Notes: generated from the letters alone by a model not told the origin. Numbered from the stretch's first letter, positions 1 to 7,284 are shown. The stretch is 32,251 nt of DNA from an uncultured Oscillospiraceae bacterium (GCA_900540865.1 UQHH01000025.1:1-32251), one strand, 5' to 3'. Translations and numbers: made by a program.

Positions 1-131
1 GTATTATGCCCTTCTAGGGCTATTCATGCCTCCGGCTTAGCCGGTGGTTTTGACTAATGCTTTAGCGAGGGAGAGGTTGCCAAAGGCAAATTCTCAAGAA
101 CCGCCCCCTATGCGGGTGAGATGAAAGCTTA
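1..131. mobile_element. Hairpin-rich terminal segment resembling an IS200/IS605 (TnpB) element end
   Basis: No convincing ORF. The segment is a string of short perfect hairpins: GCCCT/AGGGC at 8-20, CCGGC/GCCGG with a TTA loop at 32-44, TTGCC/GGCAA at 77-89 enclosed by GAGA (71-74) and TCTC (92-95), and CCGC/GCGG at 101-115. Subterminal hairpins and an overlapping omega-RNA are typical of the right end of IS200/IS605 elements carrying tnpB. The likeness to such ends is from memory of the general look of these sequences, not from an alignment. The tnpB gene, if any, would lie outside the window. It could also be another structured RNA or a repeat. Confidence 0.35.
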
Positions 132-133
132 AG

Positions 134-164
134 TAAAAAAACATCACCGTATTCTAAAATGATG
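134..164 (-). terminator. Possible weak terminator after aspS
   Basis: On the minus strand CATCA and TGATG can pair (160-164 with 142-146) and are followed by seven T. The stem is only five base pairs, so this is a weak call. Confidence 0.35.
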
Positions 165-211
165 AGTGTTCAAGCCATCAAAAAGCAAAAGAAAAGTGAT
201 TTACCTGTTTA

Positions 212-1987
212 TTACGGTTCTACCTGGATACCCAAATCCTCAAGCTGCTGCGGGTCGACGGGGGAGGGCGCGTTTGTCATCAGCTCGCTTGCGTTTTGTA
301 CCTTTGGAAACGCGATGACGTCCCGCAGCGTCTGCGCGCCTATCATCTGCATGACAAGGCGGTCAAGCCCGATTCCCATACCGCCGTGCGGCGGCGCGCC
401 GTACTGGAACGCGTCGGTCAAAAAGCCAAACTTCTGGTGCGCTTCTTCTTCGCTCAGGCCCAGCATACGGAACATGCGGTTTTGCAGCTCAGGGTTCGTA
501 ATACGGATGGAGCCTGAGGACAGCTCAACGCCGTTTAATACCATATCGTACGCTTTGGCGTAAACCTTGCTTTTGTCCGCCTCCAGCTTATCGAGGCACT
601 CGTCGGTCGGGGAAGTAAAGGGATGATGCATGGCGACCCACTCGCCGGTTTCCTCGTCCTTTTCAAAGAACGGGAATTCCACGACCCACAGGAAGTTGTA
701 GCCTTCGCCGATTATATCGAGCCGTTTTGCGACCTCGCAGCGCAGCGCGCCGAGCGTTGAAAGCACATGGCTGTTGTTTGTGTCCGCGATAATAAAGACG
801 ACGTCCCCTGTTTCGGCCCCGGCCTTTTGCAGGATTGACTGCATTTCTTCCTCGCTCATAAACTTTGCAAAGCTTGAAGCAATCCCGTCGTCGGTCATCC
901 TAATCCACGCAAGCCCCTTCGCGCCGATGCCGCGGACAAATTCGGTCAGCTTGTCGATTTCTTTCCGGGAATACGTCTTGACGGCGTTTTTCGCAGTAAT
1001 ACCGCGTACGCTGCCGCCGCCGTCTACCGCGCCTTTGAAAACGCCGAAGCCGCAGTCCTTTACAATTCCCGTCAGGTCGTAAAGCTCCATACCGAAGCGC
1101 GTATCAGGCTTGTCGGAGCCATAGCGCTCCATGACCTGGTTGTAGGTGTAGCGCGGGAAGGGGGTGGGAATATCCGCGCCGAGCGCCTCTTTAAAAACGC
1201 GCTTGATGTAGCCTTCCCCGATTTCAAGAACGTCCTCCATATCGACGAACGACATTTCAAGGTCAATCTGCGTGAATTCCGGCTGGCGGTCGGCACGCAG
1301 GTCTTCATCACGGAAGCAGCGCGCAATCTGCATATAGCGGTCAAAGCCCGCCACCATGCAAAGCTGCTTGTATATCTGGGGCGACTGGGGCAGGGCGTAG
1401 AAAGAGCCCTTATGCACCCTTGACGGTACAAGGTAGTCCCTTGCGCCCTCAGGCGTCGATTTCATGAGCATGGGCGTCTCTATCTCAATAAAGCCCTGGT
1501 CGTCAAAATAGTCGCGCGTAATTTTTGCAATCTTATGGCGCAGCAGAATATTGCGCTGCAAATCCGGGCGGCGCAGGTCGAGGTATCGGTAGGTCAGGCG
1601 CGTCGGTTCCCCGGTGCCGCTGTTTTCCACAATCTCAAATGGCGGCGTTTCGCTTTCGCCCAAAACGCGAAGCTGTGTTACCTTAATTTCAATATCGCCC
1701 GTCGGGATTTCCTTGTTCTTTGAGGTGCGCTCACAGACGGTTCCCACCGCCGCAAGCACATACTCGCTCCTGACGGAAAACGCCTTGTCGAAAATCTCTT
1801 TATCGGTCGAATCGTCGAAGGAAAGCTGGATAATGCCCGTCCTGTCACGCAAATCGATAAAAATGAGCTGTCCTAAATCGCGCTGGCGCTGTACCCAGCC
1901 GCAGACCGTTACAGTTTTGCCGCAGTCTTCGGCGCGCAGCTCCCCGCAGTAGTTTGTCCGTTTAAGACCTGTCATAAATTCAACCAT
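212..1987 (-). CDS. aspS: Aspartyl-tRNA synthetase, bacterial type
   Basis: Charges tRNA-Asp with aspartate in the cytoplasm (class IIb synthetase). The 591-residue length fits the bacterial form with the GAD insertion domain. Visible landmarks are the N-terminal OB-fold anticodon-binding domain (about residues 10-115, CGWV and RDRTG), class II motif 2 with FRDEDLRADRQPEFTQ at 225-240, and motif 3 GIGLDRL at about 538-544. The OB-fold loop reads RQRDLGQ, with Leu where non-discriminating bacterial AspRS has His, which suggests a tRNA-Asp-specific enzyme (inference from family knowledge). The start at 1987 has AGGGG about 10 nt upstream; Met5 is an alternative with no clear RBS. It lies 25 nt after hisS on the same strand, so the two are almost certainly one operon, as is common in Firmicutes. 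Confidence 0.97.
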   Translation of the reverse strand: MVEFMTGLKRTNYCGELRAEDCGKTVTVCGWVQRQRDLGQLIFIDLRDRTGIIQLSFDDSTDKEIFDKAFSVRSEYVLAAVGTVCERTSKNKEIPTGDIEIKVTQLRVLGESETPPFEIVENSGTGEPTRLTYRYLDLRRPDLQRNILLRHKIAKITRDYFDDQGFIEIETPMLMKSTPEGARDYLVPSRVHKGSFYALPQSPQIYKQLCMVAGFDRYMQIARCFRDEDLRADRQPEFTQIDLEMSFVDMEDVLEIGEGYIKRVFKEALGADIPTPFPRYTYNQVMERYGSDKPDTRFGMELYDLTGIVKDCGFGVFKGAVDGGGSVRGITAKNAVKTYSRKEIDKLTEFVRGIGAKGLAWIRMTDDGIASSFAKFMSEEEMQSILQKAGAETGDVVFIIADTNNSHVLSTLGALRCEVAKRLDIIGEGYNFLWVVEFPFFEKDEETGEWVAMHHPFTSPTDECLDKLEADKSKVYAKAYDMVLNGVELSSGSIRITNPELQNRMFRMLGLSEEEAHQKFGFLTDAFQYGAPPHGGMGIGLDRLVMQMIGAQTLRDVIAFPKVQNASELMTNAPSPVDPQQLEDLGIQVEP

Positions 1988-2012
1988 GATATGTTATCCC
2001 CTGTCGTTTCCT

Positions 2013-3341
2013 TTATTTGCATACGGCCTGTCCTTCCTGGAGGGAGTTGATAATCGTGTTCCTGCCGTCCTCCAGATAAACCGCGAAGAATTTTTCAAAG
2101 AAGGTTTCGTCGAGCGCAATCTCGGTGACAGCGCCCGTCTGCATGTTTTTCAGGTTCGCTTTGCCCGCTTCGATTTCATTGTCGCCGAGTACAACGCTGA
2201 ATTTTGCGCCGATTTTATCGGCGTATTTCATCTGCGCGCGCAGGCTGCGGCCGACGATGTCGCCCTCCGCTGTCAAAGAAGCGCGGCGCACCTGCGCGAT
2301 TAGCTCAAACGCCTTGCGCTGCGCCTTGTCTCCAAGCCCCGCGATGTAGAGGTCGCAGGTGTCGGGCTTGGGTATTTCGATATGCTGCGCCTCCATAAGC
2401 GCGAGCAGGCGCTCCATGCCGAGCGCAAAGCCGAGCGACGGCAAATGCTGCCCGCCGAGCTGCTCAATCAGCCCGTCGTACCGGCCCCCGCCGCAGACGG
2501 TGCCCTGCGCGCCGAGCGAGCTTGTAATAAATTCAAAAACGGTCCTTGTGTAGTAATCGAGCCCCCTTACGATTTTCGGGTTGACGGTGTAGGCGATTCC
2601 CGCGCTGTCAAGATACCCCTTGACGCCCTCAAAGTGCTCCCTGCATTCCTCACAGATATAGTCGAGCACCGTCGGCGCGCCCTGCGCGATTTTAGAGCAA
2701 ACGGGGCTTTTGCAGTCGAGGATGCGCATGGGATTGCGCTCAAGCCTTGAAAGGCAGGTTTCGCAAAGCTCCCCCTTGTATTGCTCAAAATAGGCGCGCA
2801 GCGCCTTGTGGTACTGTGCGCGGCACGAAGGGCAGCCGATGGAGTTGATTTCAAGCGTCAAATCGGTTACGCCGAGCCGGTCGAACAGGGACTGCGCGGC
2901 GCTTATCAGCTCCGCGTCAGCCGATGGATGAGCGGTGCCGTAGATTTCAAGGCCGAACTGGTGGAATTCCCTGTAGCGGTTCGCCTGCTTTTTTTCGTAC
3001 CGGTAGCAGGAGACAAAGTAGCTTGCCTTGACCGGCAGGCCGTCGTTATAAACGGCATGCTCAAGCAGCGCGCGCGCCGCGCCCGCGGTGCCTTCGGGCC
3101 GCAGGGTGATGGACGTGCCGCCCTTTGTATCGAACGTGTACATTTCCTTCTGCACAACGTCTGTCGTATCGCCCACGCCGCGCTGAAACAGCTCCGTGTG
3201 CTCAAACACGGGCGTGCGGATTTCCTTATACCCGTAGGAGGCCGCCTCCTTGCGCATGACGTCCTCAATAAACTGCCATTTGTAGCTGTCGGCGGGGAGC
3301 ACGTCCTCCGAGCCGTATACGCGTTTCGTAATCAAAGCCAT
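2013..3341 (-). CDS. hisS: Histidyl-tRNA synthetase
   Basis: Charges tRNA-His with histidine (class IIa). The sequence shows the motif 2 region with CYRYEKKQANRYREFHQFG, the LRPEGTAGAAR substrate loop, a four-cysteine stretch in the middle (CPSC, CETC), the HisRS-specific GLDYYTRTVFEF segment, and the C-terminal anticodon-binding domain. I place the start at 3341 (protein starts MALITKRVYG), with AGAGG about 9 nt upstream. An upstream in-frame ATG at 3404 lies inside the promoter (-10 at 3396-3401) and cannot be transcribed as a start. That gives 442 residues, close to the usual size. It is the first gene of hisS-aspS. The predicted leader is only about 50 nt, so there is no room for a T-box. 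Confidence 0.96.
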   Translation of the reverse strand: MALITKRVYGSEDVLPADSYKWQFIEDVMRKEAASYGYKEIRTPVFEHTELFQRGVGDTTDVVQKEMYTFDTKGGTSITLRPEGTAGAARALLEHAVYNDGLPVKASYFVSCYRYEKKQANRYREFHQFGLEIYGTAHPSADAELISAAQSLFDRLGVTDLTLEINSIGCPSCRAQYHKALRAYFEQYKGELCETCLSRLERNPMRILDCKSPVCSKIAQGAPTVLDYICEECREHFEGVKGYLDSAGIAYTVNPKIVRGLDYYTRTVFEFITSSLGAQGTVCGGGRYDGLIEQLGGQHLPSLGFALGMERLLALMEAQHIEIPKPDTCDLYIAGLGDKAQRKAFELIAQVRRASLTAEGDIVGRSLRAQMKYADKIGAKFSVVLGDNEIEAGKANLKNMQTGAVTEIALDETFFEKFFAVYLEDGRNTIINSLQEGQAVCK

Positions 3342-3395
3342 AGTGAAGAACCTCTGCTTTACGTAAAATATCGCAAATAAATTGCTATCTTTCCA

Positions 3396-3424
3396 ATTAT
3401 ACATGTTTTTCCGGTACGGTGCAA
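3396..3424 (-). promoter_or_regulatory. Sigma-A promoter of hisS-aspS
   Basis: On the minus strand there is -35 TTGCAC (3419-3424), a 17-nt spacer and a perfect -10 TATAAT (3396-3401). The predicted start site is near 3389, which decides in favour of the hisS start at 3341. Confidence 0.85.
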
Positions 3425-3439
3425 GCGGTTTCCCGCTTG
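3422..3439. repeat. Inverted repeat overlapping the hisS -35 box
   Basis: On the minus strand it reads CAAGCGG-GAAA-CCGCTTG, a perfect 7-bp stem with a four-base loop, overlapping the -35 by three bases. No T-run follows, so it is not an obvious terminator for the upstream merR. It may be an operator or just a hairpin at the merR 3' end. Confidence 0.5.
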
Positions 3440-3470
3440 AAACAGGGGGTTAAAATAAATTCAGTGCCGC

Positions 3471-4091
3471 CTATTGATTTATTTTAAGCCTGTAACGGAT
3501 GATTCTTTTTACAACAAACAGTTTAACGGCGGCGGCGCCCAGCGCAATGAGAGCAGCGGGGATTATAAGCCATAATGGTACGCTTATGTTATATAATCTC
3601 AGGGATATAGAAAGCACGAGCGAGATGCAGCCGATATATTCCAGCAGCCTTGTCAGCAGCCTGTCGTACTGTTCCAGACGGTAAACCCTGTCAGACCGAA
3701 GGACGTTCCTGCTTCTGTTTTGCAGGGCGCCGTCCCTTTCGGTCACGGCGGAAACCTCCAGAGCCTGGAAGCTATAGCCGCTTTCCTTTACACGTGCGCA
3801 AATCTTTTTAAGGGCTTCCAGTTGTTCTGTCTGGACGCGTATTTCCCGCTCCCTTTGCTCCATCAGGCAGGGGAGGGAAGCCTTGTCCTCTTCCAAAAGC
3901 CTGATGTTTTGGATAGAAATACCCAATGTGCGCAGGAATTTAATTTTTTTGAGCAGTTCGATGTCCTCCCGCGTGTAAACCCTGTAATTGTTCGATTCGT
4001 CCCGTCCCGGCTTTAAAAGCCCCGCGTCCTCATAATACCGGATGTTTGCCTTTTTCATTCCGGTGAGCTGTTCCACCTCTTTGATTGTCAT
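3471..4091 (-). CDS. MerR-family regulator with C-terminal membrane segments
   Basis: A 206-residue transcription regulator. Residues 1-70 form a typical MerR winged helix-turn-helix: MTIKEVEQLTGMKKANIRYY, then GLLKP, NNYRVYTREDIELL and a FLRTLGISI segment. Residues about 75-110 are a charged helix (QREREIRVQTEQLEALKK) as expected for the MerR dimerisation coiled coil. From about residue 145 there are two hydrophobic stretches (LLEYIGCISLVLSISLRLYN and PLWLIIPAALIALGAAAVKL) ending in a basic tail, so the protein is predicted to be anchored in the membrane, which is unusual for MerR. There is a perfect AAAGGAGG 9 nt before the ATG. Its promoter has MerR geometry, pointing to autoregulation. 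The signal sensed is unknown. It is transcribed towards hisS, which has its own promoter. Confidence 0.88.
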   Translation of the reverse strand: MTIKEVEQLTGMKKANIRYYEDAGLLKPGRDESNNYRVYTREDIELLKKIKFLRTLGISIQNIRLLEEDKASLPCLMEQREREIRVQTEQLEALKKICARVKESGYSFQALEVSAVTERDGALQNRSRNVLRSDRVYRLEQYDRLLTRLLEYIGCISLVLSISLRLYNISVPLWLIIPAALIALGAAAVKLFVVKRIIRYRLKINQ

Positions 4092-4113
4092 AATATAGCC
4101 TCCTTTCCCCCGT

Positions 4114-4144
4114 ATTTAACACCCTCAAGCCGCTTGAAGGTCAA
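4114..4144 (-). promoter_or_regulatory. MerR-type promoter and operator of the merR gene
   Basis: On the minus strand: -35 TTGACC (4139-4144), a 19-nt spacer, and -10 TTAAAT (4114-4119). The spacer holds the dyad CTTCAAGC-G-GCTTGAGG (8 of 9 positions match when the flanking base is counted). An over-long 19-bp spacer with a central dyad is the hallmark of promoters twisted into activity by MerR proteins. Confidence 0.82.
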
Positions 4145-4165
4145 TAGAAACGCGCAAATAAAATG

Positions 4166-4205
4166 AAAAAGCGGCGCTGCTCAGACGTAACAGCGCCAGC
4201 TTTTT
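4166..4205 (-). terminator. Terminator after sdpI-like gene
   Basis: AAAAAGC-GGCGCTG pairs with CAGCGCC-A-GCTTTTT (one bulged A), giving 14 pairs around an 11-nt loop. On the minus strand the stem ends in a T-run directly after the sdpI-like gene. Confidence 0.8.
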
Positions 4206-4228
4206 GTATTCACAATCCAGGCGGATTC

Positions 4229-4867
4229 TTATTTATCGCGCGCGCCTGCCTCATAAACGCGCTTGCTGTAGATTCTCGGAAGCAAAACGATAGCGAGGAC
4301 TCCGGCAAACACGGCGCCGGACTGTATATAGCCCGGGGCAAAGGACAGGGCAATAATCAAAATTCCAATTATCACCCAAACCTTTGCCGCGAAGCGCTGC
4401 GTTTTCGTCCAGACGTCGTCGTTTTCAAACGCCCATGGCGCTTTTACCCCAACATAATAGTTGCGCGCCGTTTTGGGAAGGCTGTTCCCAAAGTAAACGA
4501 GCAAGCAGCCGAGGATAATCGCCGCGCACCTTGTTACAAGGTGGCTGTCGGCATTGGTTATTTCAATTAATCCGACACCGTTGCAGATGATGACGGTTTC
4601 TGCGGCAAACAGGACCAAAACGCCGGCAAAGTACCATGGGCTGTTCCCGCCGGTCCCTTCTTTTTTTCCGGCCTGGTTGACATGCAGGACAATTACGAGC
4701 GCCGCCAGGGCGGGAAACAGGAGCACAATCCACTTAGGCGCCGTATTGCTTACCCCGGAATTGTTCCATTGGATTGCCAGCTCTCCGGGCAGGAAAAATA
4801 GCGCGGCTGCCGCCATAACCAGCATGCAGGCGGACACCAGCCATGCCGCCTTATTGATTTTTTTCAT
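4229..4867 (-). CDS. SdpI-family membrane protein (DUF1648 plus SdpI domain)
   Basis: A 212-residue integral membrane protein with about six hydrophobic segments. The N-terminal part (LPGELAIQWNNSGVSNTAPK) looks like DUF1648; the C-terminal part carries the SdpI signature, with GNSLPKTARNYYVGVKAPWA and DDVWTKTQRFA. In Bacillus subtilis SdpI both protects against the SdpC toxin and sequesters the repressor SdpR. Here the start overlaps the 3' end of the ArsR-type gene by 17 nt, so the two are translationally coupled as in sdpRI. No sdpABC toxin genes lie nearby, so the ligand and any immunity role are unknown. Confidence 0.85.
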   Translation of the reverse strand: MKKINKAAWLVSACMLVMAAAALFFLPGELAIQWNNSGVSNTAPKWIVLLFPALAALVIVLHVNQAGKKEGTGGNSPWYFAGVLVLFAAETVIICNGVGLIEITNADSHLVTRCAAIILGCLLVYFGNSLPKTARNYYVGVKAPWAFENDDVWTKTQRFAAKVWVIIGILIIALSFAPGYIQSGAVFAGVLAIVLLPRIYSKRVYEAGARDK

Positions 4868-5129
4868 GATAATCCCCCAATTCTTTGAGCCATGCGAGAA
4901 GCTCCTCCATTACGCTCAGGTTAACCTCGTAAAAAATAAATTTTCCCTCGCGCTTATCGCGTATCAGGCCGGCCTCCTTCAAAACAGACAGATGCCTGGA
5001 TACGGCGGCCGCGGTCATGTCGAAATTCTCGGTAATTTCCCCGGCCGAAAGCCTTCCTTTTTTCAACAGGTTCAAAATTTCACGCCGTGTCGGGTCGGCC
5101 AGCGCCCGCAGTGTTTGTTGGAGTGCCAA
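4851..5129 (-). CDS. ArsR-family repressor, SdpR-like
   Basis: A small winged-helix repressor: RALADPTRREILNLLKKG at the N-terminus, then GEITENFDMTAAAVSRHLSV as the recognition helix region and KFIFYEVN as the wing. The metal-binding cysteines of ArsR/SmtB sensors are absent, as in SdpR. I choose the TTG at 5129 as start (92 residues, MALQQTLRALADP); it has GAGG 9 nt upstream and matches the usual length of the family. A further TTG at 5150 in frame would add seven residues but lies at the edge of the operator palindrome. It is coupled to the SdpI-like gene by overlap. Expected role: represses its own operon and is titrated to the membrane by the SdpI-like partner (inference from B. subtilis). 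Confidence 0.86.
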   Translation of the reverse strand: MALQQTLRALADPTRREILNLLKKGRLSAGEITENFDMTAAAVSRHLSVLKEAGLIRDKREGKFIFYEVNLSVMEELLAWLKELGDYHEKNQ

Positions 5130-5149
5130 TAAGCATCGCCTCGCAATCA

Positions 5150-5206
5150 ATTAACATTTAACTTAAAGGTTAATTATATAGTATCAAGCGACGCTGGTTT
5201 TGTCAA
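5150..5206 (-). promoter_or_regulatory. sdpRI-like promoter with palindromic operator
   Basis: On the minus strand: -35 TTGACA (5201-5206), 17-nt spacer, -10 TACTAT (5178-5183). Just downstream, covering the predicted start site, lies a 25-bp dyad at 5150-5174 with half-sites ATTAACCTTTAA and TTAAATGTTAAT around a central G (11 of 12 positions match). The position suits repression by the encoded ArsR-type protein. Confidence 0.78.
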
Positions 5207-5302
5207 TAGAAAAGTTAAACAAATCCCAACCATATTTTTCCGTACTACAAGCGGCGGCTATTGCTTCATTAAAGCTTCATAAAAAATAGAAAAGGGAGCA
5301 AT

Positions 5303-5340
5303 AAAAAAACAAGGGGGCAAGCAGGCGCTTTGCTCCCTTG
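5303..5340 (-). terminator. Terminator after mgsA
   Basis: On the minus strand CAAGGG-A-GCAA pairs with TTGC-C-CCCTTG, followed by seven T. A further copy, TGCTCCCTT (minus strand; 5292-5300), can pair with the first arm as an alternative and is again followed by a T-rich stretch. Confidence 0.85.
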
Positions 5341-5362
5341 TGCGAATCAAGAAAAAATAAAT

Positions 5363-5761
5363 TTACAGCTTGATGATGTTTCTCCAGTCGAGGTCGCCGC
5401 GCTCGAGGCCGTGAATCAAAACCTCCGCCGTCGCGATGTTAGTGGCGACAGGAATGTTGTGCATGTCGCAAAGGCGCAGCAGGTTGATGTCGTTGGGCTC
5501 GTGCGGCTTTGGATTCAGCGGGTCGCGGAAGAACAGCAGCATATCGACCTCGTTGCAGGCAATCCTTGCGGCAATCTGCTGGTCGCCGCCCTGGGAACCA
5601 CCCAGATATTTTAAGATTTCAAGGCCGGTCGCCTCAGAAACCATCTTTCCCGTCGTGCCCGTTGCGCACAGATTATGCCGGCTCAAAATGCCGCAGTACG
5701 CAATACAAAACTGCACCATCAATTCTTTTTTCTCGTCGTGTGCTATTAATGCAATATTCAT
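5363..5761 (-). CDS. mgsA: Methylglyoxal synthase
   Basis: Converts dihydroxyacetone phosphate to methylglyoxal and phosphate, the bypass used when sugar phosphates build up. The 132 residues show the MGS fold landmarks: MNIALIAHDEKK at the N-terminus, the phosphate-binding ATGTTG, the LGGSQGGDQQIAA loop with the catalytic Asp, and FFRDPLNPKPHEPND. The ATG at 5761 has AGGAGGG 7 nt upstream. It lies 52 nt downstream of minD and ends at a strong terminator, so the two form one unit. In many Clostridia mgsA closes the mre-min-rodA cluster; here only minD remains beside it. Confidence 0.96.
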   Translation of the reverse strand: MNIALIAHDEKKELMVQFCIAYCGILSRHNLCATGTTGKMVSEATGLEILKYLGGSQGGDQQIAARIACNEVDMLLFFRDPLNPKPHEPNDINLLRLCDMHNIPVATNIATAEVLIHGLERGDLDWRNIIKL

Positions 5762-5813
5762 GCAGAAACCCTCCTGTGTTTATTTCACGCTTCCGAAAAG
5801 CAATTTGTCCCGA

Positions 5814-6551
5814 TTAACAGACCGCAAGCGGCGGGTGCTCCCCGTCGATGCGCGCGGCCAGGTTGTTCACAGCCTCAAGCGCGGTGCACTTTCCGCTGTA
5901 GGAGGCGCCCTTTTGAATGGCGGACACCACCTGCCTATTTTCCGTGATGACGGCAATCAGCTGGATGCCGGTACCGTCGATGACCTCGTCGAGGTCGTAG
6001 TATACGTTCATTTCTTTAAAGGCGGACCGGGAAAAACGGTTGATGATAAGCCGCATTTCCTTTTTGCCTAAATCCAAAAGGCGTTTTTTTACGTTTTCAC
6101 AGCCACGCACGCTCGTAGGCTCGGCGTTTGCGACAACCATGCAAAGCTCAGCCGGCGCGACCGCCGTTTCAAAGCCCTTGCCCACCCCAGCCGGGGAATC
6201 GATGATAATATAGTCGTACTCTGGCTCAAGGCTTCTTACAAAATCGGTAAAAACGCGGGGGGAAAGCTCGTCGCTTGCGCTTTGCGGCGCGGGAATCAAA
6301 AACAAACCCTCCGAATACGGGCAGGGATAGACGATGTGTTCCGCCTTGCAGTTGCCGCAGACGGCGTCCGCAATGTCGAACACCAGGCTTTTCGCTACGC
6401 CCAGCATAATATCGAGGCCGCGCATCCCGCAGTCGCAGTCAATCAGCAAAACCTTATGCCCACGTTTTACGAGCGCGTTGCCAAGGCTTACCGCGACAGT
6501 GGATTTTCCGGTGCCTCCTTTTCCCGATGTAACTACTAAAACCTTGCCCAT
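5814..6551 (-). CDS. minD: MinD-like septum-site ATPase lacking the C-terminal membrane helix
   Basis: A ParA/MinD-type ATPase of 245 residues. The deviant Walker A GKGGTGKST is at residues 10-18, LIDCDCGMRGLDIMLG follows, and the Walker B region is YIIIDSPAGVG. MinD normally recruits MinC to the membrane to keep FtsZ rings away from the poles. Family members are about 265-270 residues and end in an amphipathic membrane-targeting helix; here the protein stops at DGEHPPLAVC, just where that helix should begin. No minC or minE is next to it. AAAGG lies 7 nt before the ATG. It could be a true MinD that has lost membrane cycling, or a MinD-like ATPase with another job. The mgsA neighbour supports descent from the canonical min cluster. 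Confidence 0.85.
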   Translation of the reverse strand: MGKVLVVTSGKGGTGKSTVAVSLGNALVKRGHKVLLIDCDCGMRGLDIMLGVAKSLVFDIADAVCGNCKAEHIVYPCPYSEGLFLIPAPQSASDELSPRVFTDFVRSLEPEYDYIIIDSPAGVGKGFETAVAPAELCMVVANAEPTSVRGCENVKKRLLDLGKKEMRLIINRFSRSAFKEMNVYYDLDEVIDGTGIQLIAVITENRQVVSAIQKGASYSGKCTALEAVNNLAARIDGEHPPLAVC

Positions 6552-6579
6552 AAAAAAACCTTTCTCTGTTTATGGAGTG

Positions 6580-6641
6580 GGACTTTTTTATTTAAAGTCC
6601 TGTCCAATGTATATATTACCATAATATTGTCCATACGTCAA
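6580..6641 (-). promoter_or_regulatory. Promoter and leader hairpin of minD-mgsA
   Basis: On the minus strand: -35 TTGACG (6636-6641), 17-nt spacer, -10 TAATAT (6613-6618). The leader then holds a 7-bp hairpin GGACTTT/AAAGTCC at 6580-6600, about 30 nt before the start codon. Confidence 0.7.
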
Positions 6642-6803
6642 AGTGTTTTGAATCCATTTTTTAGCCAAAATTTTGTAAGAATTCATAGTAATAATGAACT
6701 AAAAGTTACTTTATTTCAACGTGTTTGGTCAAACTACACAATTTTTTGACTGGTATTTCTAATCGTCACTGAAATTCAAATATGTAGAACAGAAAATACC
6801 GAT

Positions 6804-7250
6804 TTATCCCTTCCCGGTGGAGCCGAAGCCGCCCGCTCCACGCTGTGTTTCGTCGAGCGTATCCACCTGCTCGCACGCAAGCGTGGCGACCGGCAGGACG
6901 ACCAGCTGCGCGACGCGCTCGCCTGGCTCTATCGTATAGGGCGTATCGCTTACGTTGCACAGCCCGACACAGATTTCGCCGCGGTAATCGCTGTCTACGA
7001 CGCCGACGCCGTTCGACAGGCAGATACCGTGCTTGACGCCTAAGCCGCTGCGCGCAAATAAAAACGCGCCATAACCGCTGTGCGGCAGGGACATGGAAAG
7101 CCCCGTGGGAATCATGACGAGCTTTTGCGGATGAATGGTAACGGGCTCGCCGATACACGCGTGCAAATCCATACCCGCGCTGCCGGGCGTCGCGCGGCGA
7201 GGAATGACGGCGTTTTCCTTCAATTTCATAAATTTAATCGTTTCTTCCAT
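6804..7250 (-). CDS. dut: dUTP diphosphatase
   Basis: Hydrolyses dUTP to dUMP and pyrophosphate, giving the dTMP precursor and keeping uracil out of DNA. All five motifs of the trimeric dUTPase family are present in 148 residues: GSAGMDLHA (motif 1), ARSGLGVKHG (2), NGVGVVDSDYRGEI (3), GERVAQLVV (4) and RGAGGFGSTG at the C-terminus (5). The ATG at 7250 is preceded by AAAGGAAGG at about 11 nt. It lies 34 nt downstream of the U32 gene and is probably co-transcribed with zapA and that gene. No clear terminator follows; 6642-6803 holds no gene that I can support. Confidence 0.96.
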   Translation of the reverse strand: MEETIKFMKLKENAVIPRRATPGSAGMDLHACIGEPVTIHPQKLVMIPTGLSMSLPHSGYGAFLFARSGLGVKHGICLSNGVGVVDSDYRGEICVGLCNVSDTPYTIEPGERVAQLVVLPVATLACEQVDTLDETQRGAGGFGSTGKG

Positions 7251-7284
7251 TATTCAAAAATCCTTCCTTTCAGTTTTACCCTCC

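Noticed and set aside
2781..3380. 199-residue plus-strand frame inside hisS
   Set aside because: Antisense shadow of a conserved synthetase gene in GC-rich DNA, with no RBS or family features.
3342..3470. T-box riboswitch before hisS
   Set aside because: The promoter sits so close that the leader is only about 50 nt, too short for a T-box.
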